A stretch of DNA of 64,000 nucleotides from Polyangiaceae bacterium (lineage in GTDB: Bacteria; Myxococcota_A; Polyangia; Polyangiales; Polyangiaceae): contig JABFXY010000063.1 in the NCBI GenBank assembly GCA_013361525.1, forward strand, positions 1 through 64,000, in the 5' to 3' direction. The position numbers were made by a program, and so were the translations under genes. The notes below the pieces were generated by a model, which saw nothing but the letters and a program-made list of their open reading frames with translations, searched no databases and was not told where the DNA came from. This document shows positions 18,197 to 27,713 of this stretch, piece after piece. Within the stretch, counting starts at the first letter, position 1, and each line of letters opens with the position of its first letter.

Positions 18197-18904
18197 ATGA
18201 AAATGACGACGAAGGTCCTCCTCGTTGCGTCGCTCCTCGCCGGTTGTTCCAGCACCCCGGAGCCGACCGAAGCCGAAGCGACCGCGACCGCTACCGCCGC
18301 CGCGACCGCTGATATGGAGTCGCCCCCGGAGACGACGGCGGCGCCCGCCGCGACCGAGACCGCCACGGCGACCGCTGCGGCGCCCGCCCCTGCCCCCGAG
18401 CCGGCCGCCGATCTCGCCGTGGTGCCGATGAAGATCGCGATCGATCCGAAGACGGCGATCGAGATCAAGGCCGACAAAGCCCTCTACACGAAGGGCAAGA
18501 AGATCGCGACGTTCGACAAGAACACGATGAAGCTCGAAGAGCTCGATCAGCACATGTCGGTGTGGAAGGACGGCACGATCGAAATCAAGCCGGCCTCGCA
18601 GAAGAAAGTGAAGTTCAACGAGAAGGACGAAATCGAGATCGAGGGCGGCGGAAAGCTCGCAATCGACGACAAGGGCAAAGTCACCGTCGTCGCGCCCGAC
18701 AACAAGCCTGCGCCGAAGGGTTTCGCTCCCGTCGTTACGGGGTTCAAGCCCGAGGCGCGTCGCGCCGCCAGCCTCGCGCTGTTGCTCGCGCTGATGACGA
18801 CCACCGCCGAGCCCGCGCCGGCGCCCCCTCCCACCGAGCGAGCCCCGTCTCCCAAGGCAACGGGGGCGGCCCCGACGAGCACGGCACCGGCCCCCAAGAA
18901 GTAG
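18197..18904 (+). CDS. Predicted lipoprotein with Ala/Pro linkers
   Basis: 235 aa from ATG 18197, MKMTTKVLLVASLLAGC (lipobox Cys17). A long Ala/Thr/Glu/Pro low-complexity tract (about 20-85) leads to a charged, beta-rich middle (KIAIDPKTAIEIKADKALYTKGKK, IEIEGGGKLAIDDKGKVTVV). The hydrophobic stretch SLALLLALMTTTAEP (about 197-211) is too short for a sure membrane helix, and a Pro/Ala tail follows. Not recognised as any family. It lies between dps and an SDR gene on the same strand. Confidence 0.75.
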   Translation: MKMTTKVLLVASLLAGCSSTPEPTEAEATATATAAATADMESPPETTAAPAATETATATAAAPAPAPEPAADLAVVPMKIAIDPKTAIEIKADKALYTKGKKIATFDKNTMKLEELDQHMSVWKDGTIEIKPASQKKVKFNEKDEIEIEGGGKLAIDDKGKVTVVAPDNKPAPKGFAPVVTGFKPEARRAASLALLLALMTTTAEPAPAPPPTERAPSPKATGAAPTSTAPAPKK

Positions 18905-18944
18905 CTTTCGAACGTCGCGCGCCACTCCTGCTACGGTCGCACCG

Positions 18945-19730
18945 ATGAAGACCTACGCGGTTGTAACGGGAGCGTCGGCGGGGTTGGGGCGCGAGTTCGC
19001 GAAACTTCTGGCCGCCGACGGATTTGGTCTCGTGCTCGTCGCGCGTCGTCGCGACGAGCTCGAGACACTCGCGCGCGAGCTCACGGCGTCCCACGGCGTG
19101 GAGGTGGTCGTATTGCCCTCCGATCTCACCGATCCGACAACGCCGACGACAATCGTCTCCGAGATCGAGAGGCGAGGGCTCGAAGTCGAGATCCTGGTGA
19201 ACAACGCGGGCTTCGGTTCGAACGGAAACTATTGGGAGCTCGACACGCAAAAGGAGCTCGGGATGATTCAGGTGAACATCACGGCGCTCGCCCACCTCAC
19301 GAGGCTGCTATTGCCCGGTATGGTGGCGAAGGGCCGCGGTCGTATCCTGAACATCGGCTCGACGGCCGGGTTCCAGCCGGGGCCGTTCATGGCGACGTAT
19401 TACGCTTCCAAAGCTTTCGTGAATTCGTTCACCGAGGCCCTCGCGTTCGAGTTGCGCGGCACGGGCGTGACGGCGACGTTGAGCTGCCCGGGCGCCACGG
19501 CGACGGAGTTCGCGCGGGTTGCCGGCAACGACAAGTCGAGGCTCTTCAAGATGGGGGGCACCGCAGACGCAGCGACCGTTGCGAAAGAAGCCTATCTCGC
19601 GATGCTCGCAGGCAAAGGCACGGTGGTGCACGGCCTGAAAAACAAGGCCGGGGTCCAAGCGCTCCGGGTGAGCCCGCGCGCGGCGATCGTCGCCGTCGCC
19701 GCACGGCTCAACAAGCCGGAAGCGTCCTAG
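18945..19730 (+). CDS. Short-chain dehydrogenase/reductase
   Basis: 261-aa SDR of the classical type, 40 bp after the preceding lipoprotein. It has the NAD(P)-binding glycine motif TGASAGLG at 8-15, VLVARRRDELE (the Arg residues suggest NADPH preference), NNAG at about 86-89, and the catalytic Ser in LNIGSTAG with Tyr-Lys in YYASKAFV. The C-terminal block LSCPGATATEFA is typical of SDRs related to DltE-like or acyl reductases. The substrate is unknown. Confidence 0.9.
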   Translation: MKTYAVVTGASAGLGREFAKLLAADGFGLVLVARRRDELETLARELTASHGVEVVVLPSDLTDPTTPTTIVSEIERRGLEVEILVNNAGFGSNGNYWELDTQKELGMIQVNITALAHLTRLLLPGMVAKGRGRILNIGSTAGFQPGPFMATYYASKAFVNSFTEALAFELRGTGVTATLSCPGATATEFARVAGNDKSRLFKMGGTADAATVAKEAYLAMLAGKGTVVHGLKNKAGVQALRVSPRAAIVAVAARLNKPEAS

Positions 19731-19769
19731 GCGCCGGGTACCGAACCTCGCCCGCAGGTCGTCGACCTC

Positions 19770-20084
19770 GTGACCGGTAAGACGCTTCGCATCCTGAAAC
19801 AGCCTGTCGAAGCACTTCCGACAATCAGTCCAGACGGCTGTATCGTGGACGACTTGGGCTCTCGTCTGCGGCTGATTCGGACGGATCGCGACGAAGCGCG
19901 CTCTTATCCGGTCGCGTCCTCCCTCCAATTCACCGACGAGTGGCAGGACGGCCGCGTGATGATCACGCGCAGAAACGGCACGACGCTGCAATTGGTGGAG
20001 GTGGACTTCGCGAGGCTCGTGGCGTTGCCGGACGGGATGGACTTGGAGCCGATGCTCGACGCAGCGGCGCACGAGCTGGAGTGA
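19770..20084 (+). CDS. Hypothetical protein
   Basis: 104 aa from a GTG start, no recognised family. The sequence is soluble and charged (RLRLIRTDRDEARSYPVASSL, then LQLVEVDFARLVALPDG) and ends in an acidic helix. Codon pattern is consistent with a gene and no better frame competes, but the ribosome site is weak. It lies between the SDR gene and the convergent M23 peptidase gene. Confidence 0.45.
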   Translation: MTGKTLRILKQPVEALPTISPDGCIVDDLGSRLRLIRTDRDEARSYPVASSLQFTDEWQDGRVMITRRNGTTLQLVEVDFARLVALPDGMDLEPMLDAAAHELE

Positions 20085-20165
20085 GCAACACACCAATTCG
20101 ACTCTTGCTCGAGCCGATAGACCACCGGCGCGCTGGTCAGCGGATTTGGCCCCGTGGCCGTCGGT

Positions 20166-21107
20166 TCAACTGCTCGGGCAGTTCTGTGACGTAACCGTCT
20201 GCCCGGTGACCGGGACGCCGGCGTCGATGAACTCGAGTGGGATGGATGCGCAGTACCAGATGCCGCACTGCTCGCCGCGTTGCACATGCGCGTGGCGCCC
20301 GGTCGACCAGCCCGTCGACCCGGAGTGGCCGATGACCGTGCCTCGCGACACCACCGCCCCGACGGACACGTTGACCTCCGAAAGGTGCGCGTACAGCGTC
20401 TGTGTCCCGTCGGCGTGGAGCAAAACCACGTAGTTCGCCTCATTGATGCACTCCTGTCCGCCGCCGTCGTAACAAGGATCGCCGGGTTGGGTACCGTCGT
20501 ACGTGTAGCCAACGGTCCCGTCAGCCATCGCGACCATCGGCGTGCCCAACGCGAGGTTGAAGTCGAACGCATAAGCGGCGTCCCCATTGTGAGAAAACCC
20601 GCTGTTGTTGCCTTGCGTGACGGTGGTCGTCGTCCCGCACTCGAGCGGCAGGTAGTAGCCGTCGGGCGGCTCCGGCGGAAGGTCGGTCGTGCACTCGGCG
20701 AAGCCGGAGAAGACATAGCCCGACACCCAGGGCGACGTGATTTGGTACCAGGTCGACTCGCCGTCGATCACTTCGCCCTGTACGGTGTCGACGCGGTCGA
20801 CGATGTCACCCGCAGATAGCGCGCCGACGGGCGGGTTCGTCGTCGAAGGGTCGGGGCGCACGTTGAGCGGCACGCCAGGATCCACGGTCGCGCGGACGCG
20901 CGGGCAGTCGTCGATTGAACCGCCTTCGCCCCCCGCGCCCTGCCCCGAGGTCGACGAAGATGACGCTGCTGTCGTCTCGGAGCTCGTGCCCTGGCCCGAA
21001 CCGCCGGTGCCATCTCCGCCACCTCCTGTGCCCAGCCCTTCGGGGTCGGTGGTGCAGGCCGCCGTGAAAAGCAGAGCGAAGACAGGGTGGCGCGGGGCGC
21101 GTCGCAT
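20166..21107 (-). CDS. M23 (LytM) peptidase-like lipoprotein with SH3-type domain
   Basis: 313 aa. N-terminal signal ALLFTAAC with lipobox, then a Gly/Ser linker. Residues about 70-140 (VPLNVRPDPSTTNPPVGALSAGDIV) form an SH3b-like cell-wall binding domain. The C-terminal half is an M23 metallopeptidase: the first zinc site is in FSHNGDAAYAFDF, followed by LALGTPMVAMADG, YAHLSEVNVSVGAVV and the HxH motif in TGRHAHVQ. Expected to cut peptidoglycan cross-bridges, anchored to a membrane by lipid. It lies downstream of speA on the same strand but beyond a clear terminator, so it is probably transcribed on its own. Confidence 0.88.
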   Translation of the reverse strand: MRRAPRHPVFALLFTAACTTDPEGLGTGGGGDGTGGSGQGTSSETTAASSSSTSGQGAGGEGGSIDDCPRVRATVDPGVPLNVRPDPSTTNPPVGALSAGDIVDRVDTVQGEVIDGESTWYQITSPWVSGYVFSGFAECTTDLPPEPPDGYYLPLECGTTTTVTQGNNSGFSHNGDAAYAFDFNLALGTPMVAMADGTVGYTYDGTQPGDPCYDGGGQECINEANYVVLLHADGTQTLYAHLSEVNVSVGAVVSRGTVIGHSGSTGWSTGRHAHVQRGEQCGIWYCASIPLEFIDAGVPVTGQTVTSQNCPSS

Positions 21108-21157
21108 GGTGGACCATGGTATCCGCCCAACGTCAGCCCGACGCCAGCCCCAGAACG

Positions 21158-21182
21158 AAAAAGGGAGGCCTACGCCTCCCTC
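21158..21182 (-). terminator. Rho-independent terminator of speA
   Basis: On the minus strand GGGAGGCG, a short TA-containing loop and GGCCTCCC form a stem followed by TTTTT (21158-21162 on the plus strand are A). It is 30 bases past the speA stop, separates speA from the M23 gene, and is the clearest intrinsic terminator in the window. Confidence 0.85.
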
Positions 21183-21210
21183 CTTCTCCCGCCCTCTGGC
21201 CCCAACCGCT

Positions 21211-23223
21211 CTATCGGTGATTCGCCTCGAAGGTCAGATACGTCTGCTCTTTCAGGCCGCGCTCGTACTCCGCAATCAGCCTCATCCCCTCCGTGGGCTT
21301 CAGCCGATCCTGCTTGATCGCCGCATCGACCTGGGCCTTCACCTTGGCGACGAGGTCGTGTGTGTCCCATTGGGTCATCGCCAACACTTCGCGGATCGTG
21401 TTGCCCTGAATCGTCTCTTCGACGTAGTAGCCGCACTCTTCGTCCTCATCGAGGAAGACGTGGACCTCGTTCACGCGGCCGAAGAGGTTGTGAATGTCGC
21501 CCATGATGTCCTGGTACGCCCCCGTGAGGAAGATACCGAGGTAATAGGGCTTGCCGTCGAACGGGTGCAAAAGCAGCGTGTCGCGGACGTCCTGCAGATC
21601 GATGAACTTGCTGATCTTGCCGTCCGAGTCGCAGGTGATGTCGACGATCGTGCTCTCCGCCGTGGGGCGCTCGTGCAACCGCTGAATCGGCACGACGGGG
21701 AAAAGCGCCCCTAGTGCCCAGTGGTCGAGCAACGATTGGAAGACGGAGAAATTGCAGATGAACTGATCGGCAATCTGCGGCTTGAGCTCTTGCAGGCTGT
21801 CAGGGACCTCGATGTCGGGGCTCTGCTTTGCGACGTTCAACATCCGGCGCGCGAGCGCCCAGAACAGCTCTTCGACGCGGGCCTTCACCGGCAATTCGAG
21901 CGCGCCGACCTCGAAACGCTTCTGCGCCTCTTCCTTGACGGCGAGCAGATCGTTCCAGCACTCGCCGAGGTTCTCGAGCTTGAGCTGCTCTTCGATCTCG
22001 ACGAGCTCTTTGACGAGCTTGTGCTCTTTGGTCGCGTCCGCCTCTTTGTTCGGGTCTTTGACCTTTTCGATAGAGCCGAATGCTTCGACGATGAGCACCG
22101 AGTGGTGCGCGACGATGGCGCGGCCCGACTCGCTGATGACGTCCGGGTGCGGCACCTTCTCCTCGTCGCAGACGTCGGCGATCGAATAGATGATGTCGCG
22201 CGCGTACTCCTCGAGGGAGTAGTTCATCGACGAGTGGAAGGTAGAGCGCGAGCCGTCGTAGTCGATGGCGAGGCCGCCGCCGACGTCGATGAACTCGATG
22301 GGCTGGCCCATCCGGCGCAGCTTCGCGTAGTGGCGCGCGGCTTCGCGGACGGCTCGCTTGATGATCTGAATATCGGGGACCTGCGAGCCGATGTGGAAGT
22401 GCAGCAGCTTGAACGCGTTCGACAGGTTCGCGTCGGCGAGGAGGGTCATCGCCTGGAGGATCTCGCTCGTCGTGAGCCCGAACTTCGCGTGCTCGCCGGC
22501 GCTGGTGGCCCACTTGCCCGCGCCCTTCGAGACGAGACGGCAGCGCAAGCCGATCATCGGCTCGACGTTCATCTCCTTCGCGATGCGGATGATCGAGCGC
22601 ACCTCCGAGAGCTTCTCGGCGATCAGGATGACGCGCTTGCCGAGCTTGCGTCCGAGGAGCGCGGCGCGGATGAAGCTGTCGTCTTTGTAGCCGTTGCAGA
22701 CGATCAGCGAATCCATGTCGTTGTGGATGGATAGCGCCGCGAACATCTCCGGCTTCGAGCCGACCTCGATGCCGTAGTGGGAAGAGCGGCCGGCATCGAG
22801 GATCTCCTCGACGACCTCGCGCAGCTGGTTGACCTTGATCGGGAAGACCCCGCGGTAGCGGCCGCGGTACTTGTTCTCCTCGATGGCGGACTCGAACGCC
22901 GTGTTCAGCTTCTTCACCCGGTGGCGCAGGATGTCCTGGAACCGGATGAGGAGCGGCGTCTGCAGGCCCTCTCGCTTGCCCTCCTCGACGACGTCGAGGA
23001 TCGGGATCTTCGGGCCACGCGGGCCCTCCGGCGAGACGACCATGTGGCCGGCATCGTTGACGTCGAAGTACCCCGAGCCCCACCTACGTATCAGGTAGAG
23101 ATCGCGAGCTTCGTCGAGCGTCCAGGGCTCGGTCGGTTTCGCCGAGGAGGCCACGCCGTTCACGGGGCCGTCGGTCGAGATGGGATCGTCGGGGGCGCTC
23201 GCGCTTTCGCTGGTTACTGACAA
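21211..23223 (-). CDS. speA: Biosynthetic arginine decarboxylase
   Basis: PLP-dependent decarboxylase that turns arginine into agmatine plus CO2, the first step of one putrescine/spermidine route. The PLP lysine is in GVFPIKVNQ near residue 130. YNGYKD-like VCNGYKD, FHIGSQ, FIDVGGGLAIDYDGS, CDSDGKI and the Gly-rich VFLTGAYQDIMGD are all present, and length matches E. coli SpeA (658 aa). The start is taken as TTG 23223, since GAGGAG stands about 8 nt before it; an in-frame TTG at 23253 would add 10 residues but lacks a ribosome site. A rho-independent terminator follows the gene. Confidence 0.93.
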   Translation of the reverse strand: MSVTSESASAPDDPISTDGPVNGVASSAKPTEPWTLDEARDLYLIRRWGSGYFDVNDAGHMVVSPEGPRGPKIPILDVVEEGKREGLQTPLLIRFQDILRHRVKKLNTAFESAIEENKYRGRYRGVFPIKVNQLREVVEEILDAGRSSHYGIEVGSKPEMFAALSIHNDMDSLIVCNGYKDDSFIRAALLGRKLGKRVILIAEKLSEVRSIIRIAKEMNVEPMIGLRCRLVSKGAGKWATSAGEHAKFGLTTSEILQAMTLLADANLSNAFKLLHFHIGSQVPDIQIIKRAVREAARHYAKLRRMGQPIEFIDVGGGLAIDYDGSRSTFHSSMNYSLEEYARDIIYSIADVCDEEKVPHPDVISESGRAIVAHHSVLIVEAFGSIEKVKDPNKEADATKEHKLVKELVEIEEQLKLENLGECWNDLLAVKEEAQKRFEVGALELPVKARVEELFWALARRMLNVAKQSPDIEVPDSLQELKPQIADQFICNFSVFQSLLDHWALGALFPVVPIQRLHERPTAESTIVDITCDSDGKISKFIDLQDVRDTLLLHPFDGKPYYLGIFLTGAYQDIMGDIHNLFGRVNEVHVFLDEDEECGYYVEETIQGNTIREVLAMTQWDTHDLVAKVKAQVDAAIKQDRLKPTEGMRLIAEYERGLKEQTYLTFEANHR

Positions 23224-23386
23224 CGTGGTGGCTCCTCGATGGTGACGCGCCAATAGTGACAGAAGCGGGGACGGATCAAGAGAAAACCCGACGCCGCCTC
23301 ACGAGCCGAAACGAATTCTCTCCGGCTCGGTCTACGCGCTGTTTCCATCGAGGGCGCGCACCGTGTGGGCACGCGCTCGCGGGACG

Positions 23387-24196
23387 CTATTCGTCGCTCG
23401 GGCGGACCTTCAGCGAGAAGGTCGACGACGCTCCGTCACGCTCCTTCTTCGCCCAATCGAGGAACGTGCCTGCCCACTTCTTCTGTCCTTCGGCCGTCGG
23501 ATGAATCTTGTCGCTGCCACGGGGCAGGTCGGGCGACAGGACGTTCGAGTCGAAGTAACGGCACGGTGACGAATTTTTCCGGATGACCTCGAGGAGGCCG
23601 TTGTCCTTGTTGCCCCAGAGCGGCGGGCTCACCCAGACGCAGGGCGTGGACCCGAAGAGGCCGACGAGCTGCTTCACCTTCGGGCCACGCACGTCGGGGT
23701 TGGTCATCGCGAGCTCGTTGCCGCCGAGCGCGACGACGACGAGGTCCGGCTTCTCCTGGATCATCATGCCGGCGACGCCGCGGTTCGGACCGGCCCACTC
23801 CGGGATGTAAGTCGCCTTCTCGCCTCGAAGGACGACCTTCACGCCCGTCTCGGCCTCCTTCGACTTGAGCCCGACGCCGAGCGCCTCGGCGAAGGAGTCG
23901 CCGATGACGAGGACCTTCATCCCCTTCGGCAACTGCGCCGGTGCGCTCGACGGCAGAGCGGTGGGGCCGCTCGCCGCACTCACGCTGGGTTGGGGCTCCG
24001 CGGTGGCGACGGGCTCCGAGGTGGAGGTCGTGGGCGCCGACGCCTCGGCGGTCACCATGGGGGTCGGGCTCGTGGGGTTCTCCGGCTCCGTGGTGCGGGC
24101 CTCACCGGCACAGGCCGAGAGAAAGATCGAGCCGCTCAGCGCGGCGAAGAGGCTCGTACCGAGCCGAATCGAGGTGGAGTTCGAGGGACTGCGCAT
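23387..24196 (-). CDS. SGNH/GDSL-type hydrolase lipoprotein
   Basis: 269 aa from ATG 24196, with signal peptide ending LSGSIFLSACAG (lipobox) and a Thr/Ser/Pro/Ala linker to about residue 90. The SGNH blocks are visible: block I VLVIGDSFAEALG with the nucleophile Ser, block III ALGGNELAM and block V SDKIHPTAEGQKKW with the Asp/His pair. Such enzymes deacylate lipids or acetylated glycans in the envelope. The upstream frame extension to 24271 lacks signal features. It is divergent from the DUF455 gene, with 168 bp between starts. Confidence 0.87.
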   Translation of the reverse strand: MRSPSNSTSIRLGTSLFAALSGSIFLSACAGEARTTEPENPTSPTPMVTAEASAPTTSTSEPVATAEPQPSVSAASGPTALPSSAPAQLPKGMKVLVIGDSFAEALGVGLKSKEAETGVKVVLRGEKATYIPEWAGPNRGVAGMMIQEKPDLVVVALGGNELAMTNPDVRGPKVKQLVGLFGSTPCVWVSPPLWGNKDNGLLEVIRKNSSPCRYFDSNVLSPDLPRGSDKIHPTAEGQKKWAGTFLDWAKKERDGASSTFSLKVRPSDE

Positions 24197-24364
24197 CGGG
24201 CGCGAAGGGTACCGCGGGCGCGCGGGGAAGCCGAAAAAGTTCGTGGCGCGCTGGCTCGGTCGCACTGGCACCTACGCACGGCGGCGTGCATCTCACGCGA
24301 TGAAAAGCATCCGCGCCACGAGCGCACGAAGCAGCAGAACCGGACGCGCGATGGACGCTGGGCT

Positions 24365-25186
24365 ATGGAAACAGATGTGGCGTCTTCGACGAGCCTCGAG
24401 ACGATCGAAGCGTGGGCAGCGGCGTACGTGCTCGCCCCGGACATCGCGTACAAGCTCGCGCCGCCAAAGCCTCCAGCGACGTTCGAGACGGTGCCCGCGC
24501 CTCGACCCGAGATCCGCCCGGGCCGCGGCGCGTCGTTCAACGTCTCGGATCACGCGCACAAGAGCAGCGGTCGCAGCGCCTTGCGCTCGCCGATCGCGCG
24601 CGCGCGGCTCATCCACACCTTCCTTCACCACGAGCTGCAAGCGGCCGAGCTGATGGCGTGGGCGATCCTCGCGTTCCCGTCCGCACCGGAGCGGCTCAAG
24701 CGTGGGCTGCTCGGCGTGCTGTTCGACGAGGTCCGTCACATGAACCTCTACGCCGAGCTGCTGCGCGAGCGCGGCTACGAGCCGGGTGGCTTCGAGGTGC
24801 GCGACTGGTTCTGGGAGCGCGTTCCGCAAGCGCCGAGCATCGAGTCGTTCCTCGCGACGATGGGCCTCGGCTTCGAAGGGGCGAACCTCGATCATGCACC
24901 CTCGTTCGCGGAGCGGTTTCGCGCGGCCGGTGACGAACGCGCCGCGGAGGTGGAGGAGCGCATCGGCCAAGAAGAGGTTCCACACGTGCGCTTTGCGCTC
25001 ACGTGGTTCCTCGAGCTGTCACCGCTCGTGCGGGACGGCGTTCCCCTGTTCGACGCGTTCGCGTCGAGCTTGCCGGCGCCGCTGTCGCCGATGTTGATGC
25101 GAGGCAAGGCGATTTGCCGGCCGATGCGCGCGCGCGCAGGTTTGACTGACGACTTCGTTGAGAGGCTTGTCACGTTCGGAGGCTGA
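24365..25186 (+). CDS. DUF455 ferritin-like protein
   Basis: 273-aa DUF455 (COG2833) protein related to the diiron tRNA hydroxylase MiaE. The ferritin-type metal ligands are present: HTFLHHELQAAELMAW (ExxH-type), FDEVRHMNLYAE and ERIGQEEVPHVRFA. This predicts a diiron or dimanganese four-helix bundle able to activate oxygen, but no substrate is established for the family. ATG 24365 (METDVASSTSLE) is the first sensible start in a longer open frame. The stop is 1 bp before the next gene, an ATP-grasp protein, so the pair is co-translated. Confidence 0.85.
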   Translation: METDVASSTSLETIEAWAAAYVLAPDIAYKLAPPKPPATFETVPAPRPEIRPGRGASFNVSDHAHKSSGRSALRSPIARARLIHTFLHHELQAAELMAWAILAFPSAPERLKRGLLGVLFDEVRHMNLYAELLRERGYEPGGFEVRDWFWERVPQAPSIESFLATMGLGFEGANLDHAPSFAERFRAAGDERAAEVEERIGQEEVPHVRFALTWFLELSPLVRDGVPLFDAFASSLPAPLSPMLMRGKAICRPMRARAGLTDDFVERLVTFGG

Positions 25187-25187
25187 C

Positions 25188-26090
25188 ATGAGCGGTGAAC
25201 CCCGCCCGCGCGGCGAGGCGGAGCGTCGTGTTTGGGTGCTGAACCTCGATGCCGAGATCGAGATCGAGGGGCGCACCCCTTATCCCGGGCCGTTCGCGGC
25301 TCTCGCATCGCGACCCGAGCTCGCCCAAAACCTCATCCAGTTGGTGCCCGACGGAGACATCGTCTTACGAGGCTCCATCAAGGAGCGCTTAGATGGCCAC
25401 CTCGTCGGCCGCGCGTGGTGTCTGACATCGACCGCGCGCAGAGCCCTGCAGCGGATCGGCGCCGAAGTCCCGGCGCAACCCACCCATGAGGTGCTGGAGC
25501 GGGTCACGAGCCGCGCGTTTTCCTCCAGCCTGGGTCTCTTGCTCGACGGCGCGCGGTTCTTCCCGAGCGCAAGCGTGCTCGGCGACGTCCTACAGACGAT
25601 CGATGCGAAGCCGAGCTGGCTCGCACGACGCAACTACGGCTTCGCCGGCCGAGGTCGCCGCGCGGTTCGGCGCGGGCCGCTCCAGGAAGCCGACCTCGGA
25701 TTCATACGGCGAGCGCTGCGCGAGGGCGGCCTTCTTCTCGAGCCGCTCGTCAAGCGAAGCGCGGACTTCTCGCTGCACGGGTACGTGCGCGGCGGCGAGA
25801 TCGTGCTCGGTGAGCCGACGGTCTCCGAGGTCGACACGGGCGGCGTATGGCGAGGCTCACGCCGCGCGGATCGCGACGAGCTTCGCGCACGCGAGCGCGA
25901 AGAGCTCGTCGAGCAAGCCCGCATCGCCGCAAAGGCCCTCGATGCACACGGCTACGAAGGTGCGTTCGGAGTCGATGCGTTTCGCTACGTGGACGACGGC
26001 GCGGAGCGGTTCTGCCCGCGTTGCGAGATCAACGCGCGCTACTCGATGGGCTGGGCCGTCGGGATGGGCGACCGCCGGCCCGATCTGTAA
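25188..26090 (+). CDS. ATP-grasp-like ligase partner of DUF455
   Basis: 300 aa starting at ATG 25188, 1 bp after the DUF455 stop. The C-terminal half has an ATP-grasp layout: RRNYGFAGRGRRAVRR (flexible loop with basic residues), LLLEPLVKRSADFSLHGYV (nucleotide-binding Glu and Lys), FGVDAFRYVDDG, and the metal-binding ending CEINARYSMGW with the Glu-x-Asn pair. ATP-grasp enzymes join a carboxylate to an amine or thiol. The N-terminal half has VWVLNLDAEIEIEG and is not recognised. Joint action with DUF455 on one metabolite or peptide is inference from their coupling. Confidence 0.75.
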   Translation: MSGEPRPRGEAERRVWVLNLDAEIEIEGRTPYPGPFAALASRPELAQNLIQLVPDGDIVLRGSIKERLDGHLVGRAWCLTSTARRALQRIGAEVPAQPTHEVLERVTSRAFSSSLGLLLDGARFFPSASVLGDVLQTIDAKPSWLARRNYGFAGRGRRAVRRGPLQEADLGFIRRALREGGLLLEPLVKRSADFSLHGYVRGGEIVLGEPTVSEVDTGGVWRGSRRADRDELRAREREELVEQARIAAKALDAHGYEGAFGVDAFRYVDDGAERFCPRCEINARYSMGWAVGMGDRRPDL

Positions 26091-26456
26091 TCGCGTCTGT
26101 AAGGGAAGGAAGAAGCGACGTTGTAGGGGCGTACCTGGCCACGTGCTCGGTCACCCCGCCTCCGATCCGGCCCGAGTCGCAAAACGGGGCGCAAAGCGCA
26201 CCCTCGAAGGAACGTTCGCCCTGTCCTCCCTCCGACGCAGAGATCTTCCAGTGCTCGACGACGATCGAGTCCGTGCGAGCGACGACCACGCGGACAACGA
26301 CAACATCGCCGCGGAGGCCGATCCATCGTCGGCGATCGACGTCTTCACGAACGATCTCGATGCGTGGCTCGCTTGGCTGATGGACTGCGTCGCGATCGAG
26401 ACCAAGATTCGCCGCCGTCAAGCCGAGCGCGCGACGAAGCTTCAAGGGCCCAGCCT
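26091..26456. other. 366-base stretch without a confident gene
   Basis: Lies between the convergent ATP-grasp and MscS genes. The only plausible reading is a plus-strand ORF from GTG 26251 (LDDDRVRASDDHADNDN, then FTNDLDAWLAWLMDCVAIETKIRRRQ) running to 26592, where it overlaps the MscS 3' end. It has no ribosome site. No terminator hairpin with a T tract is visible here. Confidence 0.3.
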
Positions 26457-27713
26457 TCAGGGACCCAGTGGAGACGTCGAGCCGACCGCAGGAGGCGCGC
26501 CCGGGCCGGCAGGCGGCGGCGACGTGACCGGCATGGGCGGCGGCGACTCGCCGGCCGCCGTGCGCGACTCGACGCGGCCGATCGGCAAGTAGCGCCCATC
26601 CTCGAGCTCCTGCAGGAAGCGAATCCACCCCTCGCGCAGCTCGTTGCGAAGGTCCATCGCCTTGGTCGCCATGTCGACCGAGGCGGTGCCGCGAATGCGT
26701 AGCGCCTTGTCGGTCGCCTCGATCACCTCGACCCGACACACGCGGCCGTCCCATTTTTCGCTCGCCTCACAGAGGCCACGAAAGCCGTCGCGAAGCACGT
26801 CCAGCGGTGCGCCGTAGTCGACGAAGATCTCGACCGGCGCGAGCAGGCGCGCGTCCGTCCTCGTCCAGTTCTCGAAGGCGTCGGCCATCACGCGGGTGAC
26901 CGGAACGATGAGACGACGATCGTCCCAGAGCCGCACGATGATGTACGTGAAGTAGATCTGCTCGACGGTGCCGAGCTCGCCGGGACGGAACACGACGACG
27001 TCGCCGATGCGGACGGGCTGCGTGATCGACATCTCGATGCCGGCGATGATGCCGCCGAGCGTGCGTTGCGCCGCGATACCGACGAGAACACCGGCGATAC
27101 CAGCCGACGCGAGGAGCGACACGCCGACGCTTCGCACGACCTCGAACTGCAGCAGCACCACACCCGCCGCGACGAGACCGACGATGACGGTGCCGATCCG
27201 TCGCACCATCGTGAGGCGCGTGCGAAGGCCACGGCTCTCCAGATCGCCGACCGTGTCGTCCGGGAGCCTTCGCTCCCACGAGGCGGTCAGGACGCGGACG
27301 CTGGCGATCGCGGCCCACGCGGCCGCGACGATGTAGAGGATGGTCGCGCTCTTGTCGATGGCGCGGGAAAACGAAAGCGTGAGCAGCAGATACGGCGCTA
27401 GCAGCTGCGCGGCGGCGACACCGAGCGCGAGACGGGCCGGTCGCTCGAGCCCCTTCGCCGCATCGACCACGGTGCGCGAGAACGGACGCGCGAGGCGGTG
27501 GAGGAGCGCGGCCGCGACCGTTCCCCCTCCCCGGCCGACCCCGTACGCGAGGAGCAGCACGACGACGAGCCCGATCCATTGCCAAGGACGCAGGCCGAAC
27601 GCGCTGCCCCGCTTCAGCCATTCGGGGACGCGCTCTTCGACGACGAGACGCTCGTTGGCGTCGTAGATCGGACGAATCGCCGCGACCGTCGCGCGCGGGA
27701 ACATCCAGTGCAC
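26457..27713 (-). pseudogene. MscS-type mechanosensitive channel, membrane part (split by an in-frame stop)
   Basis: 418 codons from GTG 27713 carrying an MscS-family pore. There are membrane segments at about 45-65, 95-118, 130-148 and 180-200, then the pore helix and MscS core SAGIAGVLVGIAAQRTLGGIIAGIEMSITQPVRIGDVVVF, and a cytoplasmic beta/alpha-beta vestibule ending ELEDGRYLPIG. The first 30 residues (WMFPRATVAAIRPIYDAN) continue the soluble domain encoded directly upstream: the frame is the same and only one TAA codon (27714-27716) separates the two halves. The GTG after the stop might allow a separate product, so loss of function is not certain. Confidence 0.7.

Noticed and set aside
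21800..23083. 427-aa Arg/Ala-rich ORF opposite or overlapping the arginine decarboxylase gene
   Set aside because: It is a frame shadow of speA, which has all family motifs; the shadow's composition is low-complexity Arg/Pro/Ala.
25486..26592. Long ORF overlapping the ATP-grasp gene
   Set aside because: Most of it is the other frame of the ATP-grasp gene; only the stretch after 26251 could be separate, and it has no ribosome site.
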